Origin: a virus
Length of the DNA stretch: 25,752 nucleotides
IMG/VR virus record: IMGVR_UViG_3300048009_000104
Location: 1-25,752 of that record
Strand: one strand, 5' to 3'
Program-made: the position numbers and the translations under genes
The notes under the pieces: model-generated
What the model saw: the letters and a program-made list of their open reading frames with translations, nothing else
What the model was told of the DNA's origin: nothing
Databases searched by the model: none
Shown: piece after piece, positions 12,876-19,634 of the stretch
Numbering within the stretch: position 1 is the stretch's first letter
Layout of the letters: each line of letters starts with the position of its first letter

Positions 12876-13697
12876 ATGAACAGACAAGGATTTATTGGTG
12901 GCTCAGATGCAGTCCGTATTATGGACGGTGATCTGCACCAGCTATGGTTGGAAAAGACAGGGCGTGAACAGCCTGCTGATCTGACTGATGTGTTCCCTGT
13001 GCAGCTTGGCATTGCCACAGAAGAATGGCATGTGATGCAGGTAGCTGAAGAGTTACTTACAAACTGTCACGAACATCAGCACACATTCAAAAGAACTGAC
13101 ACGCTGGGCAAAGCTGACCCCACCTATCATGTGCCGCTTAAGGGTACATTCGATGCCACCATCTACTCACCAGAAGATGAGTTGTGGGGTGTCGAGTGCA
13201 AGCATACCAACGATCGACAGACTATGGCAAAGCAGCTTGAGCGTTACATGCCACAGCTACAGTTCTATCTGCACCTCACTGACGAGATCAAAAACCTCTG
13301 GTTCTCCTGCATCTTTGGCAATGCACGGCGTGAGATGGTGCAGGTCAAAGCTGATGGCAACTACTACCTTGAGTTAATGCCACGCATCAGACGCTTCTGG
13401 GCATACGTTGCTGATGACAAAGAACCACCACGCCATGTCAAACCAGCCAATGTGTCTATCGATACTGTCGCTATCAACAAGATGACGGCGCGTGACATGA
13501 CAGGTGACAACCAGTTTGCCAGCTATGCGCATGACTACATCGAAACCAAGGCAGCGCATAAGCACCATGAGATTTGCAAGAAAGAGTTGAAGCAGATGAT
13601 CGCAGTCAATGAGCGTGAGATCTACAACGACAACCTTGCAATACGCCGAGCCGCTAATGGCTCACTTCGCTTTGTCGAACAGAAGGAGGCTTCGTAA
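12876..13697 (+). CDS. YqaJ-like phage exonuclease (lambda Exo type)
   Basis: A 273-aa protein starts MNRQGFIGGSDAVRIMDGDL behind TTGGAGATC. It shows the phage-type nuclease signature: IGGSDA near the N terminus, LGIATEEWH (Glu49/Glu50), KGTFDATI (Asp93), GVECKH (Glu107, Lys109) and a later YMPQLQFYLHL. These form the PD-(D/E)XK active site. Enzymes of this family degrade the 5' strand of double-stranded DNA and hand single strands to an annealing protein, here the ERF protein two genes on. It is expressed from the promoter at 12823-12852. Confidence 0.88.
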   Translation: MNRQGFIGGSDAVRIMDGDLHQLWLEKTGREQPADLTDVFPVQLGIATEEWHVMQVAEELLTNCHEHQHTFKRTDTLGKADPTYHVPLKGTFDATIYSPEDELWGVECKHTNDRQTMAKQLERYMPQLQFYLHLTDEIKNLWFSCIFGNARREMVQVKADGNYYLELMPRIRRFWAYVADDKEPPRHVKPANVSIDTVAINKMTARDMTGDNQFASYAHDYIETKAAHKHHEICKKELKQMIAVNEREIYNDNLAIRRAANGSLRFVEQKEAS

Positions 13698-13933
13698 TGA
13701 CAGGCACCAACACACAGAACGGCATGATCCTGCGTGATTTGCTGGAGGGTAAGAAGATCACACCCATCAGTGCAGTCAAAGATTATCACTGCATGAGACT
13801 CGCTGCCCGCATTTGGGATTTGAGGCAACAGGGTCACGTTATTAATAAATCGATTGTCCACTCAGGCGATAAGCATTGGGCAGAATATAAATTGGCGCAG
13901 GCTAATGATAATCAACCTGCGCCTGTCAAATAA
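13697..13933 (+). CDS. Small HTH protein
   Basis: This 78-aa protein begins MTGTNTQNGMILRDLLEGKK with the start codon overlapping the exonuclease stop (TAATG). It contains KITPISAVKDYHCMRLAARI followed by WDLRQQGHVIN, a short helix-turn-helix with the R-L-A-A-R-I-x-D-L-R-x-x-G signature seen in small phage HTH proteins (HTH_39-like). It may regulate the recombination operon or recognise DNA as a partner of the nuclease. No direct evidence for its target is visible. Confidence 0.75.
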   Translation: MTGTNTQNGMILRDLLEGKKITPISAVKDYHCMRLAARIWDLRQQGHVINKSIVHSGDKHWAEYKLAQANDNQPAPVK

Positions 13934-13937
13934 GATT

Positions 13938-13951
13938 GGAGATCTATCTTG
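13938..13951 (+). promoter_or_regulatory. RBS and TTG start of the annealing protein
   Basis: GGAGATC at 13938-13944 is followed by TATC and a TTG initiation codon at 13949-13951. The same GGAGATC motif precedes many ATG starts in this phage, so TTG is the most likely start here; no ATG is at a fitting position. Confidence 0.65.
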
Positions 13952-14449
13952 ACGGTTCAACCTATCAAAAAGGATGCAAAGGTGAAAGCCCCTGTTAATC
14001 CAAAAAACTTCGATGAGGCAATGCTTGCCTTCCAGAAATTAGCCGTAGCTGCAACCAAAGACGGCAAGAACCCACACTTCAAGAGCAAATACTCTACGCT
14101 TGAAGAGGTAATGACTGCGTCACGACAAGCCAATCAGTTCGGTCTGTACTTCATGCAACCATTGCAGATGATACAGATCGGCGAACAGATTGTGCAGGTT
14201 GTGCAGACTGAAATCACGCATGCACCTACTGGCGAGAAGCGTATGAGCCAGTGTCCTGTTCGATCACAAGACCCCACCAACCCACAGAAGATGGGCAGTG
14301 GTATTACCTATGCCAAGCGTTACGCATTGCAAGCAGCGTTTGGTCTACCGTCAGAAGATGATGACGGTAACGCCGCATCAAGCGGTCAACCAGCCAATCA
14401 AAATACCGAGTGGCGCAAACCTAAGACTGGAGATCTAAATGACTTCTAA
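13949..14449 (+). CDS. ERF-family single-strand annealing protein
   Basis: From the TTG at 13949 the product has 166 residues. It has NPHFKSKYSTLEEV (about 41-54), a Y-F-M-Q-P-L-Q segment, and GSGITYAKRYALQAAFGLPS followed by EDDDGNAA. The N-P-H-F-K-S-K-Y-S-T-L and S-x-x-T-Y-x-K-R-Y-A motifs define the ERF family of annealing proteins. Such proteins pair with an exonuclease and circularise or recombine phage DNA. The polar C-terminal end is likely disordered. It overlaps the next gene by 11 bases. Confidence 0.88.
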   Translation: MTVQPIKKDAKVKAPVNPKNFDEAMLAFQKLAVAATKDGKNPHFKSKYSTLEEVMTASRQANQFGLYFMQPLQMIQIGEQIVQVVQTEITHAPTGEKRMSQCPVRSQDPTNPQKMGSGITYAKRYALQAAFGLPSEDDDGNAASSGQPANQNTEWRKPKTGDLNDF

Positions 14450-14714
14450 ACCTATTATTATCCGCAAGGATGTTCCTATCCCGCCAAAGACTTCACAAGG
14501 TAGGAAGGGACACACAAAATGGGCATGGCTCTGGACTATGGAAGTCGGTGATTGCATCGACCTTGAGTCCCAGAAAGCAGTCAATGCATTTTATGGAGCA
14601 ATCACTAATCACGGTATCGGACCTGATAAAAAGAAAGGTAAGGGTTTGATCACACAGCGTGCCATTAACGACAACAACGGCGAGAAAGTATTTCGCGTTT
14701 GGAGAATATCATGA
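14439..14714 (+). CDS. Small unknown protein between annealing protein and SSB-like gene
   Basis: A 91-aa ORF has GGAGATC before its ATG, inside the end of the ERF gene. It starts MTSKPIIIRKDVPIPPKTSQ and contains WAWLWTMEVGDCIDLESQKA. The pattern 'K-P-I-I-I-x-K-x-V-P-I-P' with 'M-E-V-G-D' is one I recall from small phage proteins next to replication genes, without a function. It overlaps the following gene by four bases (ATGA). It probably belongs to the recombination unit. Confidence 0.72.
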   Translation: MTSKPIIIRKDVPIPPKTSQGRKGHTKWAWLWTMEVGDCIDLESQKAVNAFYGAITNHGIGPDKKKGKGLITQRAINDNNGEKVFRVWRIS

Positions 14715-15124
14715 GCGACTATGACAACACTGACTCAGGGGCAGCATTCGCCCCTAAGTACAGCAAGATGATCCTTGAGGGTCCAATCAATGACAACGGT
14801 ACGGATGGTCGTATTGCTGTCGTGCAATCTCAGACCAAAGATGGTGACATCATTCGTGATGTTTACATGAAGGTCGGCACGCTGTTTCCCAATGAAGCAG
14901 CAGACGAGAGCAGCGAGAAGTTCAACCCAAAGGCACCTAAGTACACTGGTCCCTTTGGCGGCAGACGTTGCTCGGTATGGACAGCGATGACCAAGGACAA
15001 CGCACCGTATATGTCTTTCAAACTACAGGACAAATACAACGGTGACGCTCCTACTGCTGCCGCGCCAGCGGCTAACGCCAACACCCCAACGCCGACAGAA
15101 CTCGATGATGCTATCCCTTTCTGA
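14711..15124 (+). CDS. DUF736-like protein with SSB-type acidic tail
   Basis: This 137-aa protein starts MSDYDNTDSGAAFAPKYSKM. Its C-terminal end is TELDDAIPF, nearly the same as the D-D-D-I-P-F tip by which bacterial SSB binds partner proteins. Before it is a Pro/Ala/Thr/Asn-rich linker (about 114-130). The main part has TKDGDIIRDVYMKVGTLF, APKYTGPFGG and VWTAMTKDNAPYMSFKLQD, closer to DUF736 than to a typical OB-fold SSB. It sits directly after exonuclease and annealing protein genes, so it is likely the phage single-strand-binding protein. Fold is uncertain. Confidence 0.72.
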   Translation: MSDYDNTDSGAAFAPKYSKMILEGPINDNGTDGRIAVVQSQTKDGDIIRDVYMKVGTLFPNEAADESSEKFNPKAPKYTGPFGGRRCSVWTAMTKDNAPYMSFKLQDKYNGDAPTAAAPAANANTPTPTELDDAIPF

Positions 15125-15404
15125 TCTGGTTCCATTGGAGAAAGTGTGCGCCGCACTTGAAGCTGCACCCCGCAAAGTGCAGCAAGAGTGCGGCAAGCAC
15201 AAGATACCTGTGATCAAGATTGGCAACAAAGCATGGCTGACTAACGAGAATGTAGACAAATTACTGAGGGCATCAGAATGGCACTACACTTACACAAGCG
15301 AGGAAAATTCTGGCACGTCCAAGGTTCGGTATCGTGGGGCAACAAAACAGTCAGCGTACGCAGATCTACAGGCAGAACTCTCAAGCGAGAAGCCGAGCAA
15401 GTAG
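15105..15404 (+). CDS. Excisionase-like (AlpA/MerR-type) protein
   Basis: The ORF gives 99 aa from an ATG at 15105 (15108 is equally possible); no good RBS. The first 60 residues, SLSDLVPLEKVCAALEAAPR and VIKIGNKAWLTNENVDKLLR, look like a winged helix with a P-x-x-K-I-G-x-x-x-x-x-x-x-x-x-x-x-x-L-L pattern typical of small excisionases. The 127-base C-terminal part overlaps the integrase gene in another frame. Position next to integrase supports a role in excision and control of integrase. The overlap also permits coupled expression. Confidence 0.6.
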   Translation: MMLSLSDLVPLEKVCAALEAAPRKVQQECGKHKIPVIKIGNKAWLTNENVDKLLRASEWHYTYTSEENSGTSKVRYRGATKQSAYADLQAELSSEKPSK

Positions 15405-16246
15405 TCGATGAATTTTATCAGCAGGCAATCAACACACTAAAGAATGGCAGTGACAATGCTGCCATTCCTTTTTCAATAGCTGCAATTAACTGGGTTAAAG
15501 CTAAAAAACGTAAGCCGACATGCCGACAAAATATTAAACAATTAGGTGATTTCTTCCAAGACTACATAGTGGGAGATATCACTGATGAAGCGTGGCGCAA
15601 GTACGTCAACCAGCAACATGCGGACAGCAGACCCGCTGCTATTAATCGCATTCGTACAACACTGGTGAGCGTGCTTCGTCACGCTTCTGTCAATTACACT
15701 ATAGCTAAAGAGAAGGAACCAGATAAGCGCATCGTCTTTCTGTCCATAGAAAAACAGAACGAACTGCTTGCTGCTTATCCAGAGTTTGCACGCCCATACT
15801 TCCAAGCCCTCTGTTATCAAGGCCTGCGCAAGTCAGAAGCCTGCCAGCTTTTGTGGAATGACGTGAATTTTCATGACGATATCATTCTCATACGAGGTGA
15901 GAATAATCACACAGGTTCAAGTAGATTCATACCGCTGCACACCAGAGTCAAAGCAACATTGCAGACAATGGAACGCAGATCAAATTTGTATGTGTTCACA
16001 AACAGATATGGCAGTCCATACTCATTAGGTGGACCGCGTAAAGTGCATGAGACTGCACGCAAGAAAGTGGGGCTACCCAGCTTTACCATACATGACTGGC
16101 GGCACCACTGGGCCAGCCGCTTGGCTATGCTCGGTACAAACTCAGCTACACTGATGGAGTTGGGTGGATGGGAAACACCAGACATGGTGCATCGATATGC
16201 ATCTCTAAGTAACGAACACAAAAAGCACACAATCAACAAACTGTGA
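15278..16246 (+). CDS. int: Tyrosine integrase
   Basis: This 322-aa protein starts MALHLHKRGKFWHVQGSVSW with GAGG seven bases upstream. The N terminus is a small arm-binding domain; the middle (about 60-140) is a core-binding SAM-like domain. The catalytic residues are Arg184 (YQGLRKSEA), His272 and Arg275 (HDWR), Trp298 (GGWETPD) and the nucleophile Tyr307 (HRYASLS). The usual beta-hairpin Lys is not obvious in GENNHTGSSRFIPL. Family members insert phage DNA at a short identical sequence in the host, often a tRNA gene. No attP was confirmed. Confidence 0.94.
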   Translation: MALHLHKRGKFWHVQGSVSWGNKTVSVRRSTGRTLKREAEQVVDEFYQQAINTLKNGSDNAAIPFSIAAINWVKAKKRKPTCRQNIKQLGDFFQDYIVGDITDEAWRKYVNQQHADSRPAAINRIRTTLVSVLRHASVNYTIAKEKEPDKRIVFLSIEKQNELLAAYPEFARPYFQALCYQGLRKSEACQLLWNDVNFHDDIILIRGENNHTGSSRFIPLHTRVKATLQTMERRSNLYVFTNRYGSPYSLGGPRKVHETARKKVGLPSFTIHDWRHHWASRLAMLGTNSATLMELGGWETPDMVHRYASLSNEHKKHTINKL

Positions 16247-16254
16247 GGCGATTC

Positions 16255-16455
16255 ATGCAGCTATTTCAATCAGATAAAAGCAAGGGTGATTCCCTTACCA
16301 AGGGTGCGCTCTACCGCTGGAGCTATGGCAGCATTATACCGAGCAACATTCTAACTCGTTGTTATCCTACAAGAAAACAAGTTCGTAAAGCACGTTTACG
16401 CCTTTGCATTAGTGCAGGGTTATGCATCTTCTTGTTAGTTTCCATAATTTACTAA
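16255..16455 (+). CDS. Small protein with C-terminal membrane segment
   Basis: A 66-aa ORF follows the integrase; GAGG stands six bases before the ATG. It starts MQLFQSDKSKGDSLTKGALY. A basic segment (RKQVRKARLRLC) is followed by a hydrophobic tail, ISAGLCIFLLVSIIY, which could anchor it in the membrane. Its coding region overlaps a set of operator-like sites. There is no family I recognise. Gene or decayed region cannot be separated by sequence alone; RBS and spacing favour a gene. Confidence 0.5.
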   Translation: MQLFQSDKSKGDSLTKGALYRWSYGSIIPSNILTRCYPTRKQVRKARLRLCISAGLCIFLLVSIIY

Positions 16456-16459
16456 TGCA
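16405..16459 (+). promoter_or_regulatory. Operator-like cluster and weak promoter upstream of the 84-aa gene
   Basis: TGCATTAGTGCA (16405-16416, one mismatch from the palindrome), ATGCAT (16422-16427) and TTTACTAATGCA (16448-16459) are present. TTATGC (16420-16425) and CATAAT (16443-16448) are 17 bases apart and could form a promoter for the gene at 16506. The sites are weaker than elsewhere. Confidence 0.4.
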
Positions 16460-16505
16460 AAACTCGCATATTTTTTACACAAATCTTACACAGAAAGGAA
16501 AACCA

Positions 16506-16760
16506 ATGCGCCTTGCATACAGAAAACAAAGCAGCAAAGCAACGATCGAAGCGCGTGCTGCTGGTTATTTGTCATTTCACACTACAGTCGATGGCATGGA
16601 CAAATCTCATAGGCAAGAAATCGATAAGTACAAACAACAATGGGCGGCAGCAGCAAAGCTAATGCCTGAGAATGCATTCGCAGATGATGTGGCCGATGAT
16701 GATGTGGGTCACTATTACCCTAGCATGACTGTAGTCGAAGGAGGACTGCACTATGAGTAA
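16506..16760 (+). CDS. Small unknown protein (84 aa)
   Basis: An 84-aa product starts MRLAYRKQSSKATIEARAAG and has AGGAAAA before the ATG. The first half is basic; the second is acidic (FADDVADDDVGHYYPS). It is probably a soluble protein and has no recognised family. Its stop overlaps the next gene's start by eight bases (ATGAGTAA). Location after the integrase and a possible operator suggest expression in lysogeny or early lysis. Function is unknown. Confidence 0.6.
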   Translation: MRLAYRKQSSKATIEARAAGYLSFHTTVDGMDKSHRQEIDKYKQQWAAAAKLMPENAFADDVADDDVGHYYPSMTVVEGGLHYE

Positions 16761-16947
16761 CGTAATCAACCTACCTAAAGCAGAACGGCAGCTATCCAGC
16801 GAGGCTTTGCTTAAATTGATCAGTGAAAACGCTGATCGCTTTGTAGTTTTTGCAGAACATGAGTCCACATTACACGGTCTGGACGACAAAATGCCTGCAT
16901 GTTTGAACGGTAACTCTATTCAACTCAATCTGGTAAACGACCTGTAA
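16753..16947 (+). CDS. Small unknown protein (64 aa)
   Basis: This 64-aa protein starts MSNVINLPKAERQLSSEALL with GGAGG upstream at a suitable distance. It overlaps its neighbour by eight bases, which points to coupled translation. It has SENADRFVVFAEHEST and ends NGNSIQLNLVNDL. No family recognised. It is the last rightward gene before the convergent boundary. Confidence 0.6.
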   Translation: MSNVINLPKAERQLSSEALLKLISENADRFVVFAEHESTLHGLDDKMPACLNGNSIQLNLVNDL

Positions 16948-16996
16948 TCGTTGCTGGAAGCCAAATAAAACATCGATTCTCAGCGACCTGAGCAAG

Positions 16997-17013
16997 ACTA
17001 GCCGTGTCCTAGT
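16997..17013. other. Candidate recombination core-like inverted repeat
   Basis: ACTAG (16997-17001) and CTAGT (17009-17013) are a perfect inverted pair separated by CCGTGTC. This 5-7-5 layout is similar to tyrosine recombinase core sites, and it lies 0.75 kb after integrase in a 204-bp gene-free gap. No host sequence is present to compare, so it is only a weak suggestion of attP. Confidence 0.2.
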
Positions 17014-17036
17014 ACCTTCAAGTCTACGAGATTTGA

Positions 17037-17045
17037 TGTTATAAT
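17037..17045 (+). promoter_or_regulatory. Extended -10 promoter-like sequence
   Basis: TGTTATAAT contains an extended TG and a perfect TATAAT (17040-17045). The region 17 bases upstream (TTCAAG at 17017-17022) is only a weak -35. No ORF begins downstream, so it would produce a short RNA across the hairpin at 17098-17147. Confidence 0.45.
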
Positions 17046-17097
17046 CTAAGGATCGATACGTTAGTAGGCCTGAAGAAGGACAAAAGCGTATTGCTAG

Positions 17098-17147
17098 GGC
17101 GGCGACCATCTGGAGGTCCAGATCATTTGGACTCCTCGGTTGCCGCC
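17098..17147. ncRNA. Large two-part hairpin; possible small RNA or convergent terminator
   Basis: GGCGGCGACC (17098-17107) pairs with GGTTGCCGCC (17138-17147) over 10 positions with one wobble. Inside, GGA-GTCCA (17112-17120, one bulge) pairs with TGGACTCC (17128-17135) around a seven-base loop. No T-run follows on either strand. It lies between the end of rightward genes and the start of the leftward endolysin end. It could be a bidirectional terminator or part of a short RNA starting near 17052. Confidence 0.4.
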
Positions 17148-17151
17148 TGAC

Positions 17152-17604
17152 CTAAACAGGAACAGCCAGCAGCCGCATACGATTACACAAACGCTCTGCT
17201 CTGTTGGGAACCTGACGATACCATTTGGAATCTTCCATCTGGTTTGCAGCCTCCTCGAAGTCGCCAGCATCTACTGCTGCTTTCATCTTCTTAAAAGCAG
17301 ACAGCCGAGGGTAACCAAGATTAAACATCATATTCGCTATGATTAATTGAGCATCCTCTTGCAGCGTATCAAAGTCAGGATAGAGCTTGATGCAATCCAG
17401 ACGCACAGCATCAAGGTCACGCTCAAACGCTTCCTGCACACGTTCGTCAGAGACAGGCGTACCTACTGGCTCACCAAACTCAGGGTCGTTAGTGCCAATC
17501 AAGTGACCAATCCCGAGCGTAAAGAACCCTAGATGATCTTTATAGATTTCGTGCTTGCAGCCCTCGTCAAGCTCAAGATCTACACGCAGCTTTGCTATGT
17601 TCAT
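17152..17604 (-). CDS. Endolysin: T4-type lysozyme (GH24)
   Basis: The 150-aa enzyme starts MNIAKLRVDLELDEGCKHEI followed by YKDHLGFFTLGIGHLIG. Compared with T4 lysozyme (Glu11, Asp20, Thr26), Glu14, Asp23 and Thr29 lie at the same spacing, and G-x-G-H-L is kept. Downstream, IIANMMFNLG and NRAERLCNRMRLL fit the conserved helices. It cleaves the bond between N-acetylmuramic acid and N-acetylglucosamine in peptidoglycan. No signal peptide is visible, so export depends on the holin next to it; their genes overlap by ATGA. Confidence 0.93.
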   Translation of the reverse strand: MNIAKLRVDLELDEGCKHEIYKDHLGFFTLGIGHLIGTNDPEFGEPVGTPVSDERVQEAFERDLDAVRLDCIKLYPDFDTLQEDAQLIIANMMFNLGYPRLSAFKKMKAAVDAGDFEEAANQMEDSKWYRQVPNRAERLCNRMRLLAVPV

Positions 17605-17960
17605 TTCTTATTCCTTACGCTCTCAGCTAACCCGCCACCAAAATAAAAACCAACAATGATCAGCATGATTTCGCCAATCCAGAAGTCACCGAGGATTGCT
17701 TTAACGCCTTCGATGTCACCCTTCCCAGCCAGTGTCATGCCTAGTGTGATTGCAAAGCAGAGTAGGAAAGTGAAAGCAAACATCAAAGCAAGATACCGTT
17801 GGGCCAACTTGAATGGCTGATATGCGGCTAACAAATCTGTCTTGGCTTTGCTTTTTGCCGCAATTTCTTCCTCAGATGTGACAACCATGTCATCAATTAG
17901 GCTCATGCCCTGCTTGATCACATCACCTGAACCTAGAATCTTGGTTAAGATACCAATCAT
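17601..17960 (-). CDS. Holin, GTA 3TM-holin-like family
   Basis: This 119-aa protein starts MIGILTKILGSGDVIKQG. It has a soluble helical N-terminal part, then PFKLAQRYLALMFAFTFLLC (membrane segment about 55-77) and WIGEIMLIIVGFYFGGGLAE (about 94-110), ending VRNKK. The P-x-x-x-x-R-x-x-L segment followed by hydrophobic parts and G-F-Y-F-G-G is similar to the holin found with the Rhodobacter gene transfer agent. It would permeabilise the inner membrane and release the endolysin. It is coupled by ATGA to genes on both sides. Confidence 0.8.
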   Translation of the reverse strand: MIGILTKILGSGDVIKQGMSLIDDMVVTSEEEIAAKSKAKTDLLAAYQPFKLAQRYLALMFAFTFLLCFAITLGMTLAGKGDIEGVKAILGDFWIGEIMLIIVGFYFGGGLAESVRNKK

Positions 17961-18649
17961 TTCTGGCTCTCCTTAATAGCTTTTAGAGTTTCTCTTAGTG
18001 AGGGTGGCCTTGGTTTGTCTGGCTCAAAGTCACACAGATATTCTTTTGGGAACCACTCATCCATTTCAAAGCTAATAACTTCTTGTGTGTTCCATGCGCC
18101 TCTGTAAACGCAGTAACGCTTATCATCTATCTTATCGCAACCGACAAGGCGGCAAACTACATGCTCTGGCTGTGCCTTTGCAGCTTGGCCTTTGAGAAAT
18201 AATACAAACAAAGTAAGCAATGCAGCAGCTAATACTGCCATCATTACCCAAGCCACAATCTCAATAAACTTTTGACGGCGTTGCCTTTGTTTATAGAGAG
18301 TTTCTTGCCGTTGCTTACGAATCTGACCCTCCATTTTAACAAGCTCATCCCACTTGCTTCGACCAAGAGTTAGACCAATCCATTGTTGCAATTCGTATCT
18401 CTGCTGTTGCGCCTTCTCCTTAGCTGCAAATGCCTCGATAGCCTCCTGCTCTACAGACTTGCCATTAAACAACTTCTTAAAAATCGGGGGGTTCTTTGCT
18501 TCCTTCTCAAGCATGTCGAGATCGCTAAGCGCACCCATCCATCTTGAAAGATCGCCAGCCATAGACTCAATGTCACGACCAACAGAAAAACCTTTTTTTA
18601 AAATTGCAAATGAGGAACTGGCTACGGCCATACAGCTCATCGGGTCCAT
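17957..18649 (-). CDS. Single-span membrane protein of the lysis cassette
   Basis: From the ATG at 18649, with AAGG upstream, the product has 230 residues. It starts MDPMSCMAVASSSFAILKKG. A helical, charged region with NPPIFKKLFNGKSVEQEAIE and many Gln/Arg/Lys (about 50-120) precedes one membrane segment (IVAWVMMAVLAAALLTLFVL). The C-terminal half after it contains four Cys (CRLVGCDKIDDKRYC..LC) that may form disulfides outside the membrane. Similar 'M-D-P-x-S-C...NPPIFKKLF' proteins occur beside lysis genes in marine phages. It could be a spanin-like or structural component; not assigned. Confidence 0.75.
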   Translation of the reverse strand: MDPMSCMAVASSSFAILKKGFSVGRDIESMAGDLSRWMGALSDLDMLEKEAKNPPIFKKLFNGKSVEQEAIEAFAAKEKAQQQRYELQQWIGLTLGRSKWDELVKMEGQIRKQRQETLYKQRQRRQKFIEIVAWVMMAVLAAALLTLFVLFLKGQAAKAQPEHVVCRLVGCDKIDDKRYCVYRGAWNTQEVISFEMDEWFPKEYLCDFEPDKPRPPSLRETLKAIKESQK

Positions 18650-18837
18650 CAGTACACCTTGGTTTCCTTTGGAACTACAACTGGCAAACAATAAGCGGTG
18701 ATATTTTGCCCCTGTTTGTGGAGTCGTTGTGCAAAGTACACGCAGTCATCGACAGAGCGAAAATACATATCATTACTTTTGAGGCGTTTGTCCTCGCCAA
18801 TGCCCACAAATACGAACAACAGAAACGCATGGATCAT
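18649..18837 (-). CDS. Small exported protein with two Cys
   Basis: This 62-aa protein starts MIHAFLLFVFVGIGEDKRLK, with a short hydrophobic segment that may be a signal. The rest contains DDCVYFAQRLHKQGQNITAY and CLPVVVPKETKVY, giving two Cys that may pair. Its stop overlaps the next gene start by TGATG and its start overlaps the previous stop by ATGA. It is not a typical lipoprotein because no lipobox is visible. It may work with the 230-aa membrane protein, but this is inferred only from position. Confidence 0.65.
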   Translation of the reverse strand: MIHAFLLFVFVGIGEDKRLKSNDMYFRSVDDCVYFAQRLHKQGQNITAYCLPVVVPKETKVY

Positions 18838-19004
18838 CCATTAACAATCAACCCAATAAGCAAAACGATAGTCGTGCCAGCAGTGCCAATCATAATGTGT
18901 TCAATGCGCTTGATACGCAGGATGGTTTCTTTCCAACGCTCAGCGCAGACCGCTTCATGTGTATCGATCTGAGATTGCACTGATGCTGCTGTTGGCTTGC
19001 TCAT
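18834..19004 (-). CDS. Small membrane protein (56 aa) with coiled N terminus
   Basis: A 56-codon gene starts MSKPTAASVQSQIDTHEAVC and continues AERWKETILRIKRIEHIMIG, then a C-terminal membrane segment TTIVLLIGLIVNG. The 'H-E-A-V-C-A-E-R-W-K-E-T-I-x-R-I-K-R-I-E' block resembles a short phage protein I have seen in lysis regions; no function is known. Both ends overlap the neighbouring genes by ATGA. It may be an additional holin or antiholin-like element. Confidence 0.75.
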   Translation of the reverse strand: MSKPTAASVQSQIDTHEAVCAERWKETILRIKRIEHIMIGTAGTTIVLLIGLIVNG

Positions 19005-19309
19005 TGTTTCACCTCAATTAGATCACTTAAACTTGGTGGGCGTTTCATTGACTCTAAAAGTTGATGGCTAACCTCATTGCCTTTCACCATCTCATTACGA
19101 AAACTCTCTACGGCTGCGCCTGTCTGTCGTGACTGTTGTGCGTTCTCAATCATCAACATTGGCATCCAAGCCATAGAGCAGCCCCAGTCATCGACTTCCT
19201 CACCCGAATTTGGGTCAGTGCCTCTGATTTGTATGAACCAAGCGCAATCAAACTTCTTGCATGGCTCAAAGCCGTTCAAAGGGCAGTTGTCTTTCACTTC
19301 CATCCTCAT
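19001..19309 (-). CDS. Small Cys-rich phage protein (102 aa)
   Basis: This 102-aa protein starts MRMEVKDNCPLNGFEPCKKF and continues DCAWFIQIRGTDPNSGEEVD, then WGCSMAWMPMLMIENAQQS. The N-terminal half has four Cys (C9, C17, C22, C44) in the order D-N-C-P-L-N-G-F-x-P-C-x-x-x-D-C-A-W-F, a set I recall from marine podovirus proteins of unknown function. The second half is helical (RQTGAAVESFRNEMV). It may bind a metal. Its start overlaps the stop of the previous gene by TAATG. Confidence 0.72.
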   Translation of the reverse strand: MRMEVKDNCPLNGFEPCKKFDCAWFIQIRGTDPNSGEEVDDWGCSMAWMPMLMIENAQQSRQTGAAVESFRNEMVKGNEVSHQLLESMKRPPSLSDLIEVKQ

Positions 19310-19620
19310 TAAATGCTAGCCTCAGCTGCTGCGGCTGCCGCTGCTGTTGCATTTGCTGCGATTTCAGCTTGTTCTGCATCATACGCCGCTTGCCATGTGG
19401 CTTCTACATTCGACCACCAACTCAACGTAGTGACATCCTCTACAGACTCATTGTCTGTGATTGTCAGCGTGGACCTGACACCTTTTTCCAAGTCGGCTGA
19501 TCCATCTGCTGATTGTACTGCTATGATATCTTCGGGGAGCCAATCGATGTTAAGAGATTGGTATGATGTTCCATCTTTAGAAATGAAACCATCTGCGTGA
19601 ATGATAGTATAGTTTGCCAT
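19309..19620 (-). CDS. Tail-fibre-associated protein, assembly-type
   Basis: A 103-aa protein begins MANYTIIHADGFISKDGTSY and has INIDWLPEDIIAVQSADGSA-like W-x-P and I-A-V-Q segments. The C-terminal helix is acidic and Ala-rich (AEQAEIAANATAAAAAAAE). A short protein right after a tail fibre with 'W-P-x-x-I-x-A-V-Q' is often a fibre assembly or tail-fibre-linked protein. No specific match is claimed. It lies 14 bases after the fibre gene and overlaps the next gene's start by TAATG. Confidence 0.65.
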   Translation of the reverse strand: MANYTIIHADGFISKDGTSYQSLNIDWLPEDIIAVQSADGSADLEKGVRSTLTITDNESVEDVTTLSWWSNVEATWQAAYDAEQAEIAANATAAAAAAAEASI

Positions 19621-19634
19621 TTAGATTCCTCTCC

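Noticed and set aside
14585-16690. Further TGCATT-containing words in coding DNA (for example near 14585 and 16672)
   Set aside because: Only half of the palindrome matches, and they lie in coding frames without promoter-like context.
16981-17060. tRNA or tRNA remnant near TTCAAGTCT
   Set aside because: A T-loop-like word exists, but no acceptor, anticodon or matching T stem could be built.
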